A stretch of DNA of 64,000 bases from Paenibacillus sinopodophylli (GCF_005930355.1 NZ_VDBO01000006.1:62001-126000), one strand, 5' to 3'; shown: positions 8,520 to 16,812, counted from the stretch's first letter. The notes: generated from the sequence alone by a model not told the origin. Translations and numbers: made by a program.

Positions 8520-9287
8520 ATGACACGAATGAATGTTGGTTTGCAATTGTACACCGTACGGGATGCTACGGCACAGGATTTCGAAGGAACACTTCGCCAA
8601 ATTGCGGCTATGGGTTACGAAGGCGTGGAGTTTGCGGGCTACGGCGACATTAAAGCTGAAGCGATGCGCGATTTGCTGCAAGAGCTGAACTTGAAAGCAA
8701 TCGGGAGCCATATTGGCTTGCATCTTCTAGAAGAACGCCTTGATGAAGAAATCGCGTACCTTCAAACGATTGGCGCTAAATATGCAATATGTCCGTGGCT
8801 TCCAGCTGATGCACGCGATACGGATGCATGGCGCAATCATTTGGTGAAATTCGAGGAGTATGGAAAGCGTTTCCGTGATGCAGGCATTTCATTTGCTTAT
8901 CATAATCACGAATTCGAATTTGAAGTTGAAATTGACGGTCAAATCGTATTTGATGCGTTGTACGAGCGTATTGACGCACAATACCTAAAGGTTGAAATGG
9001 ATATCGGCTGGGTGCAATATTCAGGCGTTGATCCACTTGCTTATATTGCGAAATATGCGGGTCGTTTGCCGCTTCTGCATCTGAAGGATTTCCGTGCAGG
9101 CGAGAAGGGGCAGCAGATTGATACTGTCGAGCTTGGCCGCGGCGATCTGCCGCTTCTAGACATTATCGATGCTGCATCGAAGGCATCTGTAGAATGGTTG
9201 ATTGTTGAACAGGATACATGTGCGAATCCACCGCTTGAAGCTGTTGCAGAAAGTATGGAATGGTTGAAAAAGAACTATCTAAACTAG
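8520..9287 (+). CDS. Sugar phosphate isomerase/epimerase (AP endonuclease 2-type TIM barrel)
   Basis: A 255-residue xylose-isomerase-like TIM barrel. The N-terminus NVGLQLYTVRD and the metal-ligand segments YHNHEFEF, VEMDIGW and LLHLKDF are typical of the YcjR/IolE-like group, which isomerises or epimerises sugar derivatives using a divalent metal. GGGAGTG precedes the ATG. It is followed after 35 bases by a Gfo/Idh dehydrogenase, a common pairing for oxidising a sugar and then isomerising the keto product. The exact substrate is unknown. A terminator and a repeat copy separate it from the xylosidase gene, so it probably has its own promoter. Confidence 0.87.
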   Translation: MTRMNVGLQLYTVRDATAQDFEGTLRQIAAMGYEGVEFAGYGDIKAEAMRDLLQELNLKAIGSHIGLHLLEERLDEEIAYLQTIGAKYAICPWLPADARDTDAWRNHLVKFEEYGKRFRDAGISFAYHNHEFEFEVEIDGQIVFDALYERIDAQYLKVEMDIGWVQYSGVDPLAYIAKYAGRLPLLHLKDFRAGEKGQQIDTVELGRGDLPLLDIIDAASKASVEWLIVEQDTCANPPLEAVAESMEWLKKNYLN

Positions 9288-9322
9288 TAATTTAACTTCA
9301 CAATGAATAGGGGAAACTATCC

Positions 9323-10345
9323 ATGTCTAAAGTACGCGTAGCAGTTATAGGTTGCGGTTCCATTTCGAAATATCGTCATGTTCCGGAATATGCGGCTCAT
9401 GAGAACGTAGAGCTTGTCGCTTTCGTTGATCCAATCATCGAGCGCGCCGAATATTTCGTTAATCTTCATGGCGGCAAAGCATTCGCAGATTATGAAACGA
9501 TGCTTGCTGAGATCAAGCCAGATGCAGTAAGTGTCTGTACGCCGAACGCCTTGCATGCTTCGATGTCGATTACAGCAGCTAATGCCGGTGCACATGTGCT
9601 GGTAGAGAAGCCGATGGCCGTAACAGATGAAGAAGCAGAAGCGATGATTGAAGCGGCTAAGAAAAACGACGTGCATCTGATGGTTGGTCACAACCAACGC
9701 TTCATGCCGCCACATGTAAAGGCTAAGCAGGTATTGCAATCTGGTATTCTTGGAAAAGTACTTACATTCCGTACTTCCTTCGGTCACCCTGGGCCGGATG
9801 CTTGGAGTATCGATGGTGCTGAAAGCTGGTTCTTCCGCAAGCCGGAAGCGATCATGGGTGCTATGGGCGATCTAGGCGTTCACAAATCCGATCTTATCCG
9901 CTGGATGCTGGACGATGAAGTGTCAGAGGTTGCTGGTTTTGTAGGCACGCTGGATAAAAAAGATACAGAGGTTGACGATAACGCTTCTTGCTTGCTTCGA
10001 ATGAAAAGCGGCGCAATCGGTACGCTTGTAGCTAGCTGGACGTACTACAAAGGCGAGGATAACAGTACGATTCTATGGTGTGAGAACGGTGTAATGAAAA
10101 TCGGTACGCATCATGATGATCAAGTTATCGTTGAGCTTCGCAACGGAACGATCGAGAAGCATAAGGTTGGCGCGATCTCGACTAACGATAAACAAGAATC
10201 AAGCGGTGTTGTAAATGCATTCCTTGAGAGCATTCTGACGAACACAACACCAGCGGTTAGCGGCGAAGACGGTCGTGCTTCCTTGAAAGTTATTTTGTGC
10301 GCATTCGAATCACAAGCTACAGGGAAATTCATCAGCGTAAACTAA
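9323..10345 (+). CDS. Gfo/Idh/MocA family NAD(P)-dependent oxidoreductase
   Basis: A 340-residue cytosolic dehydrogenase. The N-terminal Rossmann fold opens with VAVIGCGSISKYRH, and LVEKPMAVT carries the family EKP motif whose Lys acts in catalysis. The C-terminal substrate-binding domain includes GDLGVHKSDLIRWML, with the conserved His. The family oxidises inositols, glucose derivatives and similar sugars. It is 35 bases downstream of the TIM-barrel isomerase gene and ends at a good terminator, so the two form a two-gene unit likely acting on the same sugar derivative. Confidence 0.9.
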   Translation: MSKVRVAVIGCGSISKYRHVPEYAAHENVELVAFVDPIIERAEYFVNLHGGKAFADYETMLAEIKPDAVSVCTPNALHASMSITAANAGAHVLVEKPMAVTDEEAEAMIEAAKKNDVHLMVGHNQRFMPPHVKAKQVLQSGILGKVLTFRTSFGHPGPDAWSIDGAESWFFRKPEAIMGAMGDLGVHKSDLIRWMLDDEVSEVAGFVGTLDKKDTEVDDNASCLLRMKSGAIGTLVASWTYYKGEDNSTILWCENGVMKIGTHHDDQVIVELRNGTIEKHKVGAISTNDKQESSGVVNAFLESILTNTTPAVSGEDGRASLKVILCAFESQATGKFISVN

Positions 10346-10354
10346 TACGTATAC

Positions 10355-10405
10355 AATACCTCCATCAATTGGGCGAAAGCTTAGCTGCTGGAGGTATTCT
10401 TTTTT
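10355..10405 (+). terminator. Terminator after the Gfo/Idh gene
   Basis: AATACCTCCA and TGGAGGTATT form a perfect 10-bp stem, followed by CTTTTTT. Confidence 0.88.
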
Positions 10406-10496
10406 GAACACTATCTTGCAATGTAGAATAGCATGTGTTAAATTGGAAAAAGAACAAAACACCACATTCAGCTATGCTGCATTAATGAATAGTAAG

Positions 10497-10509
10497 TTAT
10501 GTTACATAA
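10497..10509. promoter_or_regulatory. 13-bp palindrome, candidate PadR operator
   Basis: TTATGTTACATAA is a perfect 6-1-6 palindrome, 53 bases before the PadR start codon. PadR regulators usually bind ATGT/ACAT half-sites and control their own operon, so autoregulation is a reasonable inference. Confidence 0.45.
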
Positions 10510-10562
10510 TTGCGATTCTTTTGAACCAAGGCAGCTCAAACTTCGCTTATGGAGGACAAGGA

Positions 10563-10883
10563 ATGAACATTCAATTTAAGAAGGGCGTGCTCGAGATATG
10601 CGTCCTAGTCTTGGCAACAAGAGGCGACCGTTATGGATACGAGCTTGCAGTCAAAATATCCGAGAAATTCGAGGTAGCTGTTGGCAGTGTATATCCTTTG
10701 CTCAGCAGACTGACTCAAGATGGTTACTTCTCGACCTATTTGAAGGAATCTAATGAAGGACCTCCGCGCAAGTATTACCAGCTCACACAAGAGGGCTGGA
10801 GCCATATGCGCAGACTCATTGCCGAGTGGGAGAGCTTCACGAAATCCGTTAATGAAATTGTAGAGGAAGGTTTGAAGCCATGA
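10563..10883 (+). CDS. PadR family transcriptional regulator
   Basis: A 106-residue regulator, the length of the short PadR class. The winged helix reads VLEICVLVLATRGDRYGYEL, then VGSVYPLLSRLTQDGY and PPRKYYQLTQEG for the wing, followed by a C-terminal dimerisation helix. GGAGG lies upstream of the ATG at 10563; the longer open frame back to 10404 starts inside the preceding terminator and is not used. Its stop overlaps the next start as ATGA, and the third gene is coupled the same way. It is the probable repressor of the module. Confidence 0.92.
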   Translation: MNIQFKKGVLEICVLVLATRGDRYGYELAVKISEKFEVAVGSVYPLLSRLTQDGYFSTYLKESNEGPPRKYYQLTQEGWSHMRRLIAEWESFTKSVNEIVEEGLKP

Positions 10884-11437
10884 CGACGAGAGATCGGTAT
10901 ATGTTAGAACTAGAAGGTATGCTGAGTGTCATTCCTGAGGTGCAGCGCAAGGAGTGGTTATACGATTATTATATTCACTTCCAGCAGGCAGTGGAGAATG
11001 GACAGAGTGAAGAAGATGCTGCACTTGAACTTGGTGATCCCAAATTAATTGCCAATGAAATATTGCTCAGCTATCGAGTAGGCCAAGCCGAGAAGACAGG
11101 CAGCTTCGGTAAGCTGTCCAAGGCAGTGTTTGCAACAGTAAGCTTGGGCTTGTTCAATGTCATTTTCATATTAGGGCCTTATCTAGCTCTTGCGGCTGTC
11201 ATCCTAGCATTGTGGGCATCAGCTGCAGCAGTCGCTTTATCCGGCGTCGCGGTCATTATAGAGAGCGTATGGAATGATACATTCAGCCTTGCACAAGCTT
11301 TCACGGTATGCCTGATTACGAGCGCGATTGCCTTACTGCTCTTCATTGGCTTAAAGTCACTAACGACTTCTTTCTACAAATTGACGTTGAAATATTTGAA
11401 ATTCAGTACACGAATCGTAAAGGGGAATAACAAATGA
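10880..11437 (+). CDS. DUF1700/HAAS domain membrane protein
   Basis: A 185-residue protein. Residues 1-60 form the helical HAAS signalling domain (YMLELEGMLSVIPEVQRKEWL, then EDAALELGDPKLIANEIL), and three to four hydrophobic segments follow from about residue 80. Such proteins are usually encoded beside a PadR regulator and a DUF4097 protein. The start overlaps the padR stop and its own stop overlaps the DUF4097 start, so all three are translationally coupled. The function is not established; the context suggests an envelope-stress module. Confidence 0.88.
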   Translation: MTTRDRYMLELEGMLSVIPEVQRKEWLYDYYIHFQQAVENGQSEEDAALELGDPKLIANEILLSYRVGQAEKTGSFGKLSKAVFATVSLGLFNVIFILGPYLALAAVILALWASAAAVALSGVAVIIESVWNDTFSLAQAFTVCLITSAIALLLFIGLKSLTTSFYKLTLKYLKFSTRIVKGNNK

Positions 11438-12270
11438 AGAAGCTGGCAGCTATTGCACTAATTATGCTTGGAATCGGAGTGCTTTGTGCGTTTTTTGTTT
11501 TTAACGAAAATGATTTAGTGAAGTTCAAAGGAGATGCCTATTCAGATGAACGTACGGTGGATGCATCTAATATTCAGTCTATCCGTGCAGAGACGGATAC
11601 CTTTGACATTACATTCGTACCTGGCAGCTCGCAAGAAGTTCGGGTTAAGCTCGAAGGCAATATTAGCAAGAAGCTAAAGGAGAAAATTATTTTCACAGCG
11701 GAAACGAAAGGCGATACGCTTCATATTGTCGGTGATACTAGAAACGGAATCCAGTTTGGCATCTCGATTGTGGATTTGAATATGATCGTGGAATTGCCAG
11801 AGAAGCTGTGGGATCGTTTCGATGTTGAAACGGATACAGGAAATATTGTCATTGATCAGCTAAAAGGAAACAAGCTGGAGCTGTCCACAGATACGGGTAA
11901 GATCAAGGTGTCCAATTATGTCTTTCAGGATGTGAATTTCGAAACGGATACAGGCAGTGCAACCTTTACCGATGGTGAAGGCATGTTGACAGGCGAGAGT
12001 GATACAGGCAATGTAAGTATTGAAACGGCGGAGCTGCAGCACGATACGACGGTCTCAACAGATACAGGAAATATAACAATTAATGTAGATAAGCAGCCAG
12101 AGTCGGCTGCGATTAAAATTAAAAAACAAACCGGACGAAGCACAATAGAATGGTCAGGTCTTGAGACGACAAAGGAATCAGGTCGAACAGTCGATCGTAA
12201 AATTGGTGCCGGTGATATTAAAATCAATTTAGAATCCGATACGGGCAACATTAAGCTTGGCAACAGATAA
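11434..12270 (+). CDS. DUF4097 beta-repeat membrane-anchored protein
   Basis: A 278-residue protein with one N-terminal membrane segment (LAAIALIMLGIGVLCAFFVF), which places the rest outside the cell. The outer part is a right-handed beta-helix-like solenoid: the motif DTGxI recurs about every 22 residues (ETDTGNIVI, STDTGKIKV, ETDTGSATF, SDTGNVSI, STDTGNITI, SDTGNIKL). LiaG-type proteins of the B. subtilis lia operon share this domain. It is the third gene of the PadR-HAAS module and ends in its own terminator. Confidence 0.9.
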   Translation: MKKLAAIALIMLGIGVLCAFFVFNENDLVKFKGDAYSDERTVDASNIQSIRAETDTFDITFVPGSSQEVRVKLEGNISKKLKEKIIFTAETKGDTLHIVGDTRNGIQFGISIVDLNMIVELPEKLWDRFDVETDTGNIVIDQLKGNKLELSTDTGKIKVSNYVFQDVNFETDTGSATFTDGEGMLTGESDTGNVSIETAELQHDTTVSTDTGNITINVDKQPESAAIKIKKQTGRSTIEWSGLETTKESGRTVDRKIGAGDIKINLESDTGNIKLGNR

Positions 12271-12287
12271 AAGCACAACTAACACTT

Positions 12288-12325
12288 AGCAGGCTATGGA
12301 TGAATTTGTCCATAGCCTGCTTTTT
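12288..12325 (+). terminator. Terminator after the DUF4097 gene
   Basis: AGCAGGCTATGGA and TCCATAGCCTGCT form a perfect 13-bp stem with an 8-base loop, followed by TTTTTAT. Confidence 0.9.
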
Positions 12326-12403
12326 ATAGTTGCTTGCCGTTTCATGTACAAGTTAGCAGCATATGCTATAGCTAACGATATACCGAAAGGAAGCGATGCA
12401 GTG

Positions 12404-13090
12404 ATGGTTGTGGAACGCAAAAACTTCCGTAGGTTTACTTATGCGGAGTATGTGGAATATTTAAAGCCGTTTAGGACGAATGTGAAATTCTCGCAGGTGC
12501 ATGTACATGGAACGTGGAAGCCCACGATTGCCGATTATCGCAGAGCGACGGATAAAATGAAAATCATTCAAGCGATGTGGCGGTTTCATGCAATCACGCA
12601 GAATTGGGGAGATATCGCTCAACATGCGACCATTGATCCTGACGGCTATATATGGGAAGGGCGTTCGCTGTTAATAGCGCCTGCGTCAGCTGTCGGCTTT
12701 AATAATTCAGACAATGATGGGATTCATCCGTTTATGTTCGAAATGATTGGGAATTTCGATGTAGGTGCAGAGAAGCTGGAAGGAGCTCAGCTTGCAACAG
12801 CAGTTAAGCTTACAAGCCATATCGCTAAGGAGTGGAAGCTGCCGGAAGCCCAAATTAAATTCCATCGTGAGATGAATGCAGGGAAGACATGCCCGGGAAG
12901 CTCAGTTAACAAAGCGTCGTTTCTAGAGCTTGTTCGTGATTGGAGGGATGTCGATATGAACGCTGTCGATGCGAACAAAATTATATCCACTTGGCTGTCT
13001 CCTGCTTGGTTTGCAGCAGCCTCAAAAGCGGAGCGGGATGAGATTCACCGGTTGGCAAATGAGCTGCGAAAAGCGAGTGGTCAGCTATAA
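12404..13090 (+). CDS. N-acetylmuramoyl-L-alanine amidase / PGRP-type protein
   Basis: About 228 residues. The central region matches amidase_2 (T7-lysozyme/PGRP) domains, zinc enzymes that cut the amide between muramic acid and the stem peptide: VHVHGTWKP at the N-terminal edge, IIQAMWRFHAITQNWGDIAQHATID and GYIWEGR, and later KFHREMNAGKTCPGS with the zinc-binding His and Cys. There is no signal peptide, so export is unclear; it may act at lysis or have a cytosolic role. AAGGAAG lies 7 bases before a GTG (12401) and 10 before the ATG (12404), and either may be used. The longer frame starts within the preceding terminator. About 230 bases follow before the next gene. Confidence 0.82.
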   Translation: MVVERKNFRRFTYAEYVEYLKPFRTNVKFSQVHVHGTWKPTIADYRRATDKMKIIQAMWRFHAITQNWGDIAQHATIDPDGYIWEGRSLLIAPASAVGFNNSDNDGIHPFMFEMIGNFDVGAEKLEGAQLATAVKLTSHIAKEWKLPEAQIKFHREMNAGKTCPGSSVNKASFLELVRDWRDVDMNAVDANKIISTWLSPAWFAAASKAERDEIHRLANELRKASGQL

Positions 13091-13205
13091 AATACAGTGA
13101 AATAGGCCAATGAGCATATTCTCATAAAGCTGTAGCCGCGCTGTTTTGCACATCATTTTCATGCTATTTCCAGTTTTTGTGTCATGAAACAGCGAAAACC
13201 CCATG

Positions 13206-13308
13206 GTAAGATAAGTGGCGTCGGGAAGAACGATGCACAAACAAAACGAACACGCAGCTTAGAAAAGCATCAAGCGCGAGTCGCTTTTGTATAAAAAACT
13301 TATCTTAC
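13206..13308 (+). other. Leader with long-range 11-bp inverted repeat before the CAP gene
   Basis: GTAAGATAAGT (13206-13216) and ACTTATCTTAC (13298-13308) are perfect complements 81 bases apart; the second arm ends one base before the AGGAGG ribosome site. A small hairpin AAGCG/CGCTT lies between them. This could be a structured 5' leader. Alternatively TAAGAT inside the first arm is an extended -10 box (TGG before it) and the repeat is coincidental. Confidence 0.4.
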
Positions 13309-13323
13309 TAGGAGGAATTATTC

Positions 13324-14112
13324 ATGAAGATGCAACCCATTCGCATAGGTGTCGCAGGTATAATCGCAGCAACAGTAATTGGCGCAGGATTTACAGCTCC
13401 ATCAGCAAGTGCAGCACCCGTTGTGAAAACATACTCCAACACGCAGACGATTACGATCAGCCAAGAAACGATTAAGCAGATCGCAGATAGATATGGAGTA
13501 GACATAAGCAAGCTGTTTAATGGCAGTGTCATTCAGTGGCCGACAACGGACGGCACAACTGGAACGACTAAGCCAAGCACAGGAACTGGAAGCGGCACGG
13601 TAACGAAGCCAAGTACAGGAACTGGGAGCGGTACGGTAACGAAACCTAGCACAGGCACAGGCAATACGACTGGGGGCAGCACAGGTAGTGGCTCTACGAC
13701 AGGGAACACCGGCTCTGGCAGCACAGATTCAGGGGCAGCGAGCTTGAGCGCGATTCAGTCGCAAGTGATTGCACTCGTTAACCAAGAGCGTGCGAAAGCA
13801 GGCCTAGCCGCTTTGAAAAGCGACGCTTTGCTCACGAAAGTGGCAACTGAGAAAGCAAGAGACATGGATGTGAACAATTACTTCAGCCATACATCGCCGA
13901 CCTACGGCTCACCTTTTGATATGATGCGTTCTTACGGAGTAACTTATTCCTATGCAGGTGAGAATATTGCTTCTGGTCAGAAGACACCGCAAGATGTTAT
14001 GACCGCTTGGATGAACAGTGCTGGACATAAAGCGAATATTCTAAGCCAGAACTTCACCAAAATTGGTGTCGGGTATGTAAACGGTGAATGGGTACAAATG
14101 TTCATTGGCTAA
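13324..14112 (+). CDS. Secreted CAP/SCP domain protein (YkwD-like)
   Basis: A 262-residue exported protein. Residues 1-31 form a signal peptide with a likely cleavage after ASA. A short N-terminal segment (TISQETIKQIADRYGVDISKL) resembles a degenerate SafA/LysM-like start, then comes a Gly/Thr/Ser linker encoded by tandem 36-bp units, then the CAP domain from about residue 140: VIALVNQERAKAGL, NNYFSHTSP, YAGENIASG and MNSAGHKANIL carry the conserved His and Glu residues. The biochemical role of CAP proteins in Bacillota is not settled. AGGAGG lies 8 bases before the ATG. Confidence 0.9.
   Translation: MKMQPIRIGVAGIIAATVIGAGFTAPSASAAPVVKTYSNTQTITISQETIKQIADRYGVDISKLFNGSVIQWPTTDGTTGTTKPSTGTGSGTVTKPSTGTGSGTVTKPSTGTGNTTGGSTGSGSTTGNTGSGSTDSGAASLSAIQSQVIALVNQERAKAGLAALKSDALLTKVATEKARDMDVNNYFSHTSPTYGSPFDMMRSYGVTYSYAGENIASGQKTPQDVMTAWMNSAGHKANILSQNFTKIGVGYVNGEWVQMFIG
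13568..13665 (+). repeat. Tandem 36-bp repeats encoding the CAP linker
   Basis: About 2.5 units with the core AGCACAGGAACTGGAAGCGG, encoding TKPSTGTGSGTV. Third-position differences between units show that they are old enough to have diverged, while the peptide is kept. Confidence 0.75.
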
Positions 14113-14151
14113 CTAATGTTAACTCAAGAGTTTTAAGTTGGAAAGTGGAGC

Positions 14152-14220
14152 ACTTCGTTAAGGGCGCTTGCCGCCCTTAACGTTATTTATAAATAACGCT
14201 CTCGAAGTTGTGAAACTTCG
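14152..14220 (+). other. Structured leader / terminator region before the LysM-3D gene
   Basis: Three stems lie in series: GTTAAGGGCG/CGCCCTTAAC (14157-14181), the palindrome GTTATTTATAAATAAC (14182-14197), and CGAAGTT/AACTTCG (14203-14220). ACTTCG at 14152 can also pair with CGAAGT at 14203, closing a three-way junction and excluding the third hairpin, which sits 10 bases before the ribosome site. The first stem may also terminate the CAP transcript. I do not recognise a known riboswitch core. Confidence 0.5.
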
Positions 14221-14244
14221 GGGACGCACAGGAGGATTTACCGC

Positions 14245-14901
14245 ATGCTTAAAAGAAGTACTTTAGCAGCAGCCGTTATTGGATTATCCGTTATGATGGC
14301 CGCAGGAACGGTGGATGCAGCTTCAAAAACACATACAACGAGTGACAATGATACATTCTGGAAGCTCTCCAAGCAATATGGCGTATCCGTAAATGAATTG
14401 ATCGATGCGAATCCAAAGGTTAATCCGCTTAACCTATACAAAGGTTTGAAACTCAGTATTCCAGTTGCTTCTAAGAAAGCTGAGGCAGCAGCGCCTGCGG
14501 CAGACAAGAAAGCAGCCATGAAAGCAATGGCAGATACTTCTGCACAGACGATTACTGCTACAAACGGAGTAGAATACGCTTACTCTAAAGCGTTAAGTGT
14601 ACAAGCTACGGCCTATACAGCTGCTGCTGCGGAGAATGGCAAATGGGGAGCAGTCGATTATTTTGGCGATAAGCTGAAGGTAGGCACGATTGCGGTTGAT
14701 CCGAAAATGATTCCGCTTGGCACAAAGCTATACGTAACGGGCTATGATTACAACGGGCTTCCGCAGGGCGGCATGATAGCTACTGCAACAGACATTGGGG
14801 GCTCAATCAAGGGCAACCGAATTGATATTTTCGTACCTGGGGTAACAAGCCAAGCGATGTCATTTGGCTTTCAAGACGTAAAAGTATTCATTCTTGAATA
14901 A
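14245..14901 (+). CDS. LysM and 3D domain cell-wall protein
   Basis: A 218-residue secreted protein. The signal peptide is residues 1-26 (cleavage near VDA). Residues about 28-75 are one LysM peptidoglycan-binding domain (DTFWKLSKQYGVSVNELI). The C-terminal 100 residues are a 3D domain, named for three Asp residues: AVDPKMIPLGTKLYV, then DIGGSIKGNRIDIFV. This double-psi barrel fold resembles lytic transglycosylases (MltA, YocH). The probable role is muropeptide cleavage or wall remodelling. AGGAGG lies 9 bases before the ATG. The structured upstream region suggests expression control at the RNA level. Confidence 0.92.
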   Translation: MLKRSTLAAAVIGLSVMMAAGTVDAASKTHTTSDNDTFWKLSKQYGVSVNELIDANPKVNPLNLYKGLKLSIPVASKKAEAAAPAADKKAAMKAMADTSAQTITATNGVEYAYSKALSVQATAYTAAAAENGKWGAVDYFGDKLKVGTIAVDPKMIPLGTKLYVTGYDYNGLPQGGMIATATDIGGSIKGNRIDIFVPGVTSQAMSFGFQDVKVFILE

Positions 14902-14908
14902 TAGGATT

Positions 14909-14949
14909 AACCAAACAGCAGCCCTTCACTTGAGGGCTGCTGTTTGGTT
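14909..14949. terminator. Bidirectional terminator
   Basis: Perfect 17-bp arms beginning AACCAAACAGCAGCCCT, 7-base loop. It contains part of the stop codon of the convergent deacetylase gene. Confidence 0.88.
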
Positions 14950-15772
14950 ATCGCGCGGCAGGCTGTCCGATAAGCTCTGGCAAGGTCACAAGCTCATACC
15001 CTTTGCTGCGCAGCAGGGTGATAAGCTTAGGCAAGGCATTCACCGTTCCATATAAATTTTGATTTGCTCCTCCGCCTGCATGCTGAAGAATAATTGACCC
15101 GGGCTGAAGTGTTTTTTTTATGTTTTGCATGATCAAAGCACTGCTTGGGTTATTTTTCCAATCTACGGAATCGACATCCCAGTTGACGATGGAGAAGCCC
15201 GCGTACTTGCTCCATTTGACCTGCTGAGGAAGCATTTCGCCATAAGGTGGGCGTATGAAATGCGGTGAATAACCGATGATTTGGCGTATAATCTCATCTG
15301 CTTGCCATATCTGATTCTGGTAACCTGAAAGTTGAAGCGTTGACAACAAGGCATGATCATAAGAGTGGTTGCCAATAACATGTCCTTCATTATGTATTCG
15401 TTTCACAATTGCAGGGTATTTGGCTGCGCGGTTTCCGACAATGAAAAAGGTGGCGCAAACATTGTGCTTAGCTAATATCTCTAATATTAGCGGTGTATAT
15501 TTGGAATCAGGAGCATCGTCAAAGGTAAGGGCGACACGTTTGGAATGGCGAGGCCCATTCAATAGAAACGTATTCGGAAACTGCTTGTGAAGCTTGACCC
15601 ATGACATAGAGTCTACGCGACGTTTTTTATTCGTTTTCTGGGGATGATAGGTTATCGTTTGGCTGCTATTGGTTGAGTAAAGATTAGAATCAATCGATGC
15701 GCCGAGGATCAGTAAACTGAGTAAAGCAACCCCAGCAGCAGGTATCCATTTTAGTAAATGATTTTTGTGCAT
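14948..15772 (-). CDS. Polysaccharide deacetylase (NodB family), membrane anchored
   Basis: A 274-residue protein. Residues 8-28 form a signal anchor, so the catalytic part is outside. The NodB domain starts with TFDDAPD (83-89), where the Asp pair is the base and metal ligand; a GP is more common than AP at this place. HSYDH gives the two zinc His residues, and RPPYGE is motif 3. It removes acetyl groups from GlcNAc or MurNAc. I chose the ATG at 15772, preceded by GGGAAGG; the upstream ATG at 15841 is less likely. It is convergent with the LysM-3D gene and shares its terminator. Confidence 0.9.
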   Translation of the reverse strand: MHKNHLLKWIPAAGVALLSLLILGASIDSNLYSTNSSQTITYHPQKTNKKRRVDSMSWVKLHKQFPNTFLLNGPRHSKRVALTFDDAPDSKYTPLILEILAKHNVCATFFIVGNRAAKYPAIVKRIHNEGHVIGNHSYDHALLSTLQLSGYQNQIWQADEIIRQIIGYSPHFIRPPYGEMLPQQVKWSKYAGFSIVNWDVDSVDWKNNPSSALIMQNIKKTLQPGSIILQHAGGGANQNLYGTVNALPKLITLLRSKGYELVTLPELIGQPAAR

Positions 15773-15918
15773 ATTAGACCTTCCCCGCAATCGAGTGTAA
15801 ATTAACTGTGCCGCTATTTTACCCATGAGCGAAGCTTTCATGCACTTTACAAGGAAATACCAGGAGCTTAAGATGAAATAAGATGTTGGCTCACGAATGA
15901 TGAAGGAGGAATCCGATT

Positions 15919-16812
15919 ATGAGATTATTGCAATTCAAGCAAGATGATGAAGTAAGATTAGGGTTGAAGACGGAGGCAGGCATTATTGATGTGAAAGCGG
16001 CAGCCGTGTCGCTCGGTTTGTCAGCTCCGGCATATATGGAATCCGTTATCGAGGGCGGAGCTGCTGCGAAAGCGCAGCTGGCGGCGCTGCATACAGCTAT
16101 ATTAAGCGAGGCTAACCGACCCTATTTCTTGGATGAAGAGAGCATTCAGTTTGCCCCCGTTGTTAACCGGCCTCAAAAAATAATATGCGTGGGTTTGAAC
16201 TACCGAAAACACGCTGAAGAAACGAAATCAGAAATCCCAGCCTCTCCTATTCTGTTTAATAAGTTTGCTAATGCTTTAAGTGCCCATGGAGATTCTGTCG
16301 AGATCCCCCTCACAAGCAATGAGGTGGATTACGAGGCAGAGCTGGCCATCATTATCGGAAAGACAGCCAAAAATATTGAGGAAGACGATGCGCTGGACTA
16401 TGTGTTTGGCTACAGCTGTGCTAATGATTTATCGGCACGCAACTTGCAGCGGCGTACATCCCAATGGATGCTGGGGAAAAGCTGTGATGGCTTTGCCCCG
16501 GTTGGGCCGTATATTGTGACCTCGGATGAAGTAGTCGATCCAGACAACCTTCATATATCTTGCAGCGTGAACGGTGTAGTAAAACAGAGTTCAAGCACAG
16601 CGGATATGATTTTTTCATGCCGCACCATTATTAGTTACATATCCAAGCATATGACACTTTTGCCCGGCGATTTGATTTTAACAGGTACACCGGAAGGGGT
16701 AGTTATTGGTTATCCGCGGGATTTAAGAGTTTTTTTGCAGCCTGGTGATGTGGTTACGGTAGCGATTGAGCAGCTTGGAGAGCTGACCACCCAAATGACT
16801 AATTGTAATTGA
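15919..16812 (+). CDS. Fumarylacetoacetate hydrolase family protein
   Basis: A 297-residue enzyme of the FAH superfamily. Conserved segments are ICVGLNYRKHAEE, EVDYEAELAIIIGK with the metal-binding acidic residues, FGYSCANDLSARNLQ, and LLPGDLILTGTPEGV. Members hydrate, decarboxylate or hydrolyse acylpyruvate-type compounds with Mg or Mn in the cytosol. The substrate is unknown because no aromatic-degradation genes are nearby. AAGGAGG lies before the ATG. Its TGA stop overlaps the Fur box of the next gene, so the two are probably not one unit under iron-replete conditions. Confidence 0.9.
   Translation: MRLLQFKQDDEVRLGLKTEAGIIDVKAAAVSLGLSAPAYMESVIEGGAAAKAQLAALHTAILSEANRPYFLDEESIQFAPVVNRPQKIICVGLNYRKHAEETKSEIPASPILFNKFANALSAHGDSVEIPLTSNEVDYEAELAIIIGKTAKNIEEDDALDYVFGYSCANDLSARNLQRRTSQWMLGKSCDGFAPVGPYIVTSDEVVDPDNLHISCSVNGVVKQSSSTADMIFSCRTIISYISKHMTLLPGDLILTGTPEGVVIGYPRDLRVFLQPGDVVTVAIEQLGELTTQMTNCN

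Noticed and set aside
9317-9787. 156-codon minus-strand open frame
   Set aside because: Lies entirely opposite the Gfo/Idh gene, whose motifs are clear.
10404-10562. N-terminal extension of the PadR frame
   Set aside because: It begins in the T-run of the upstream terminator and lacks a ribosome site; the ATG at 10563 gives the normal PadR length.
13568-13665. 36-bp repeats, the size of a CRISPR repeat
   Set aside because: They are head-to-tail without spacers and encode the linker of a CAP protein.
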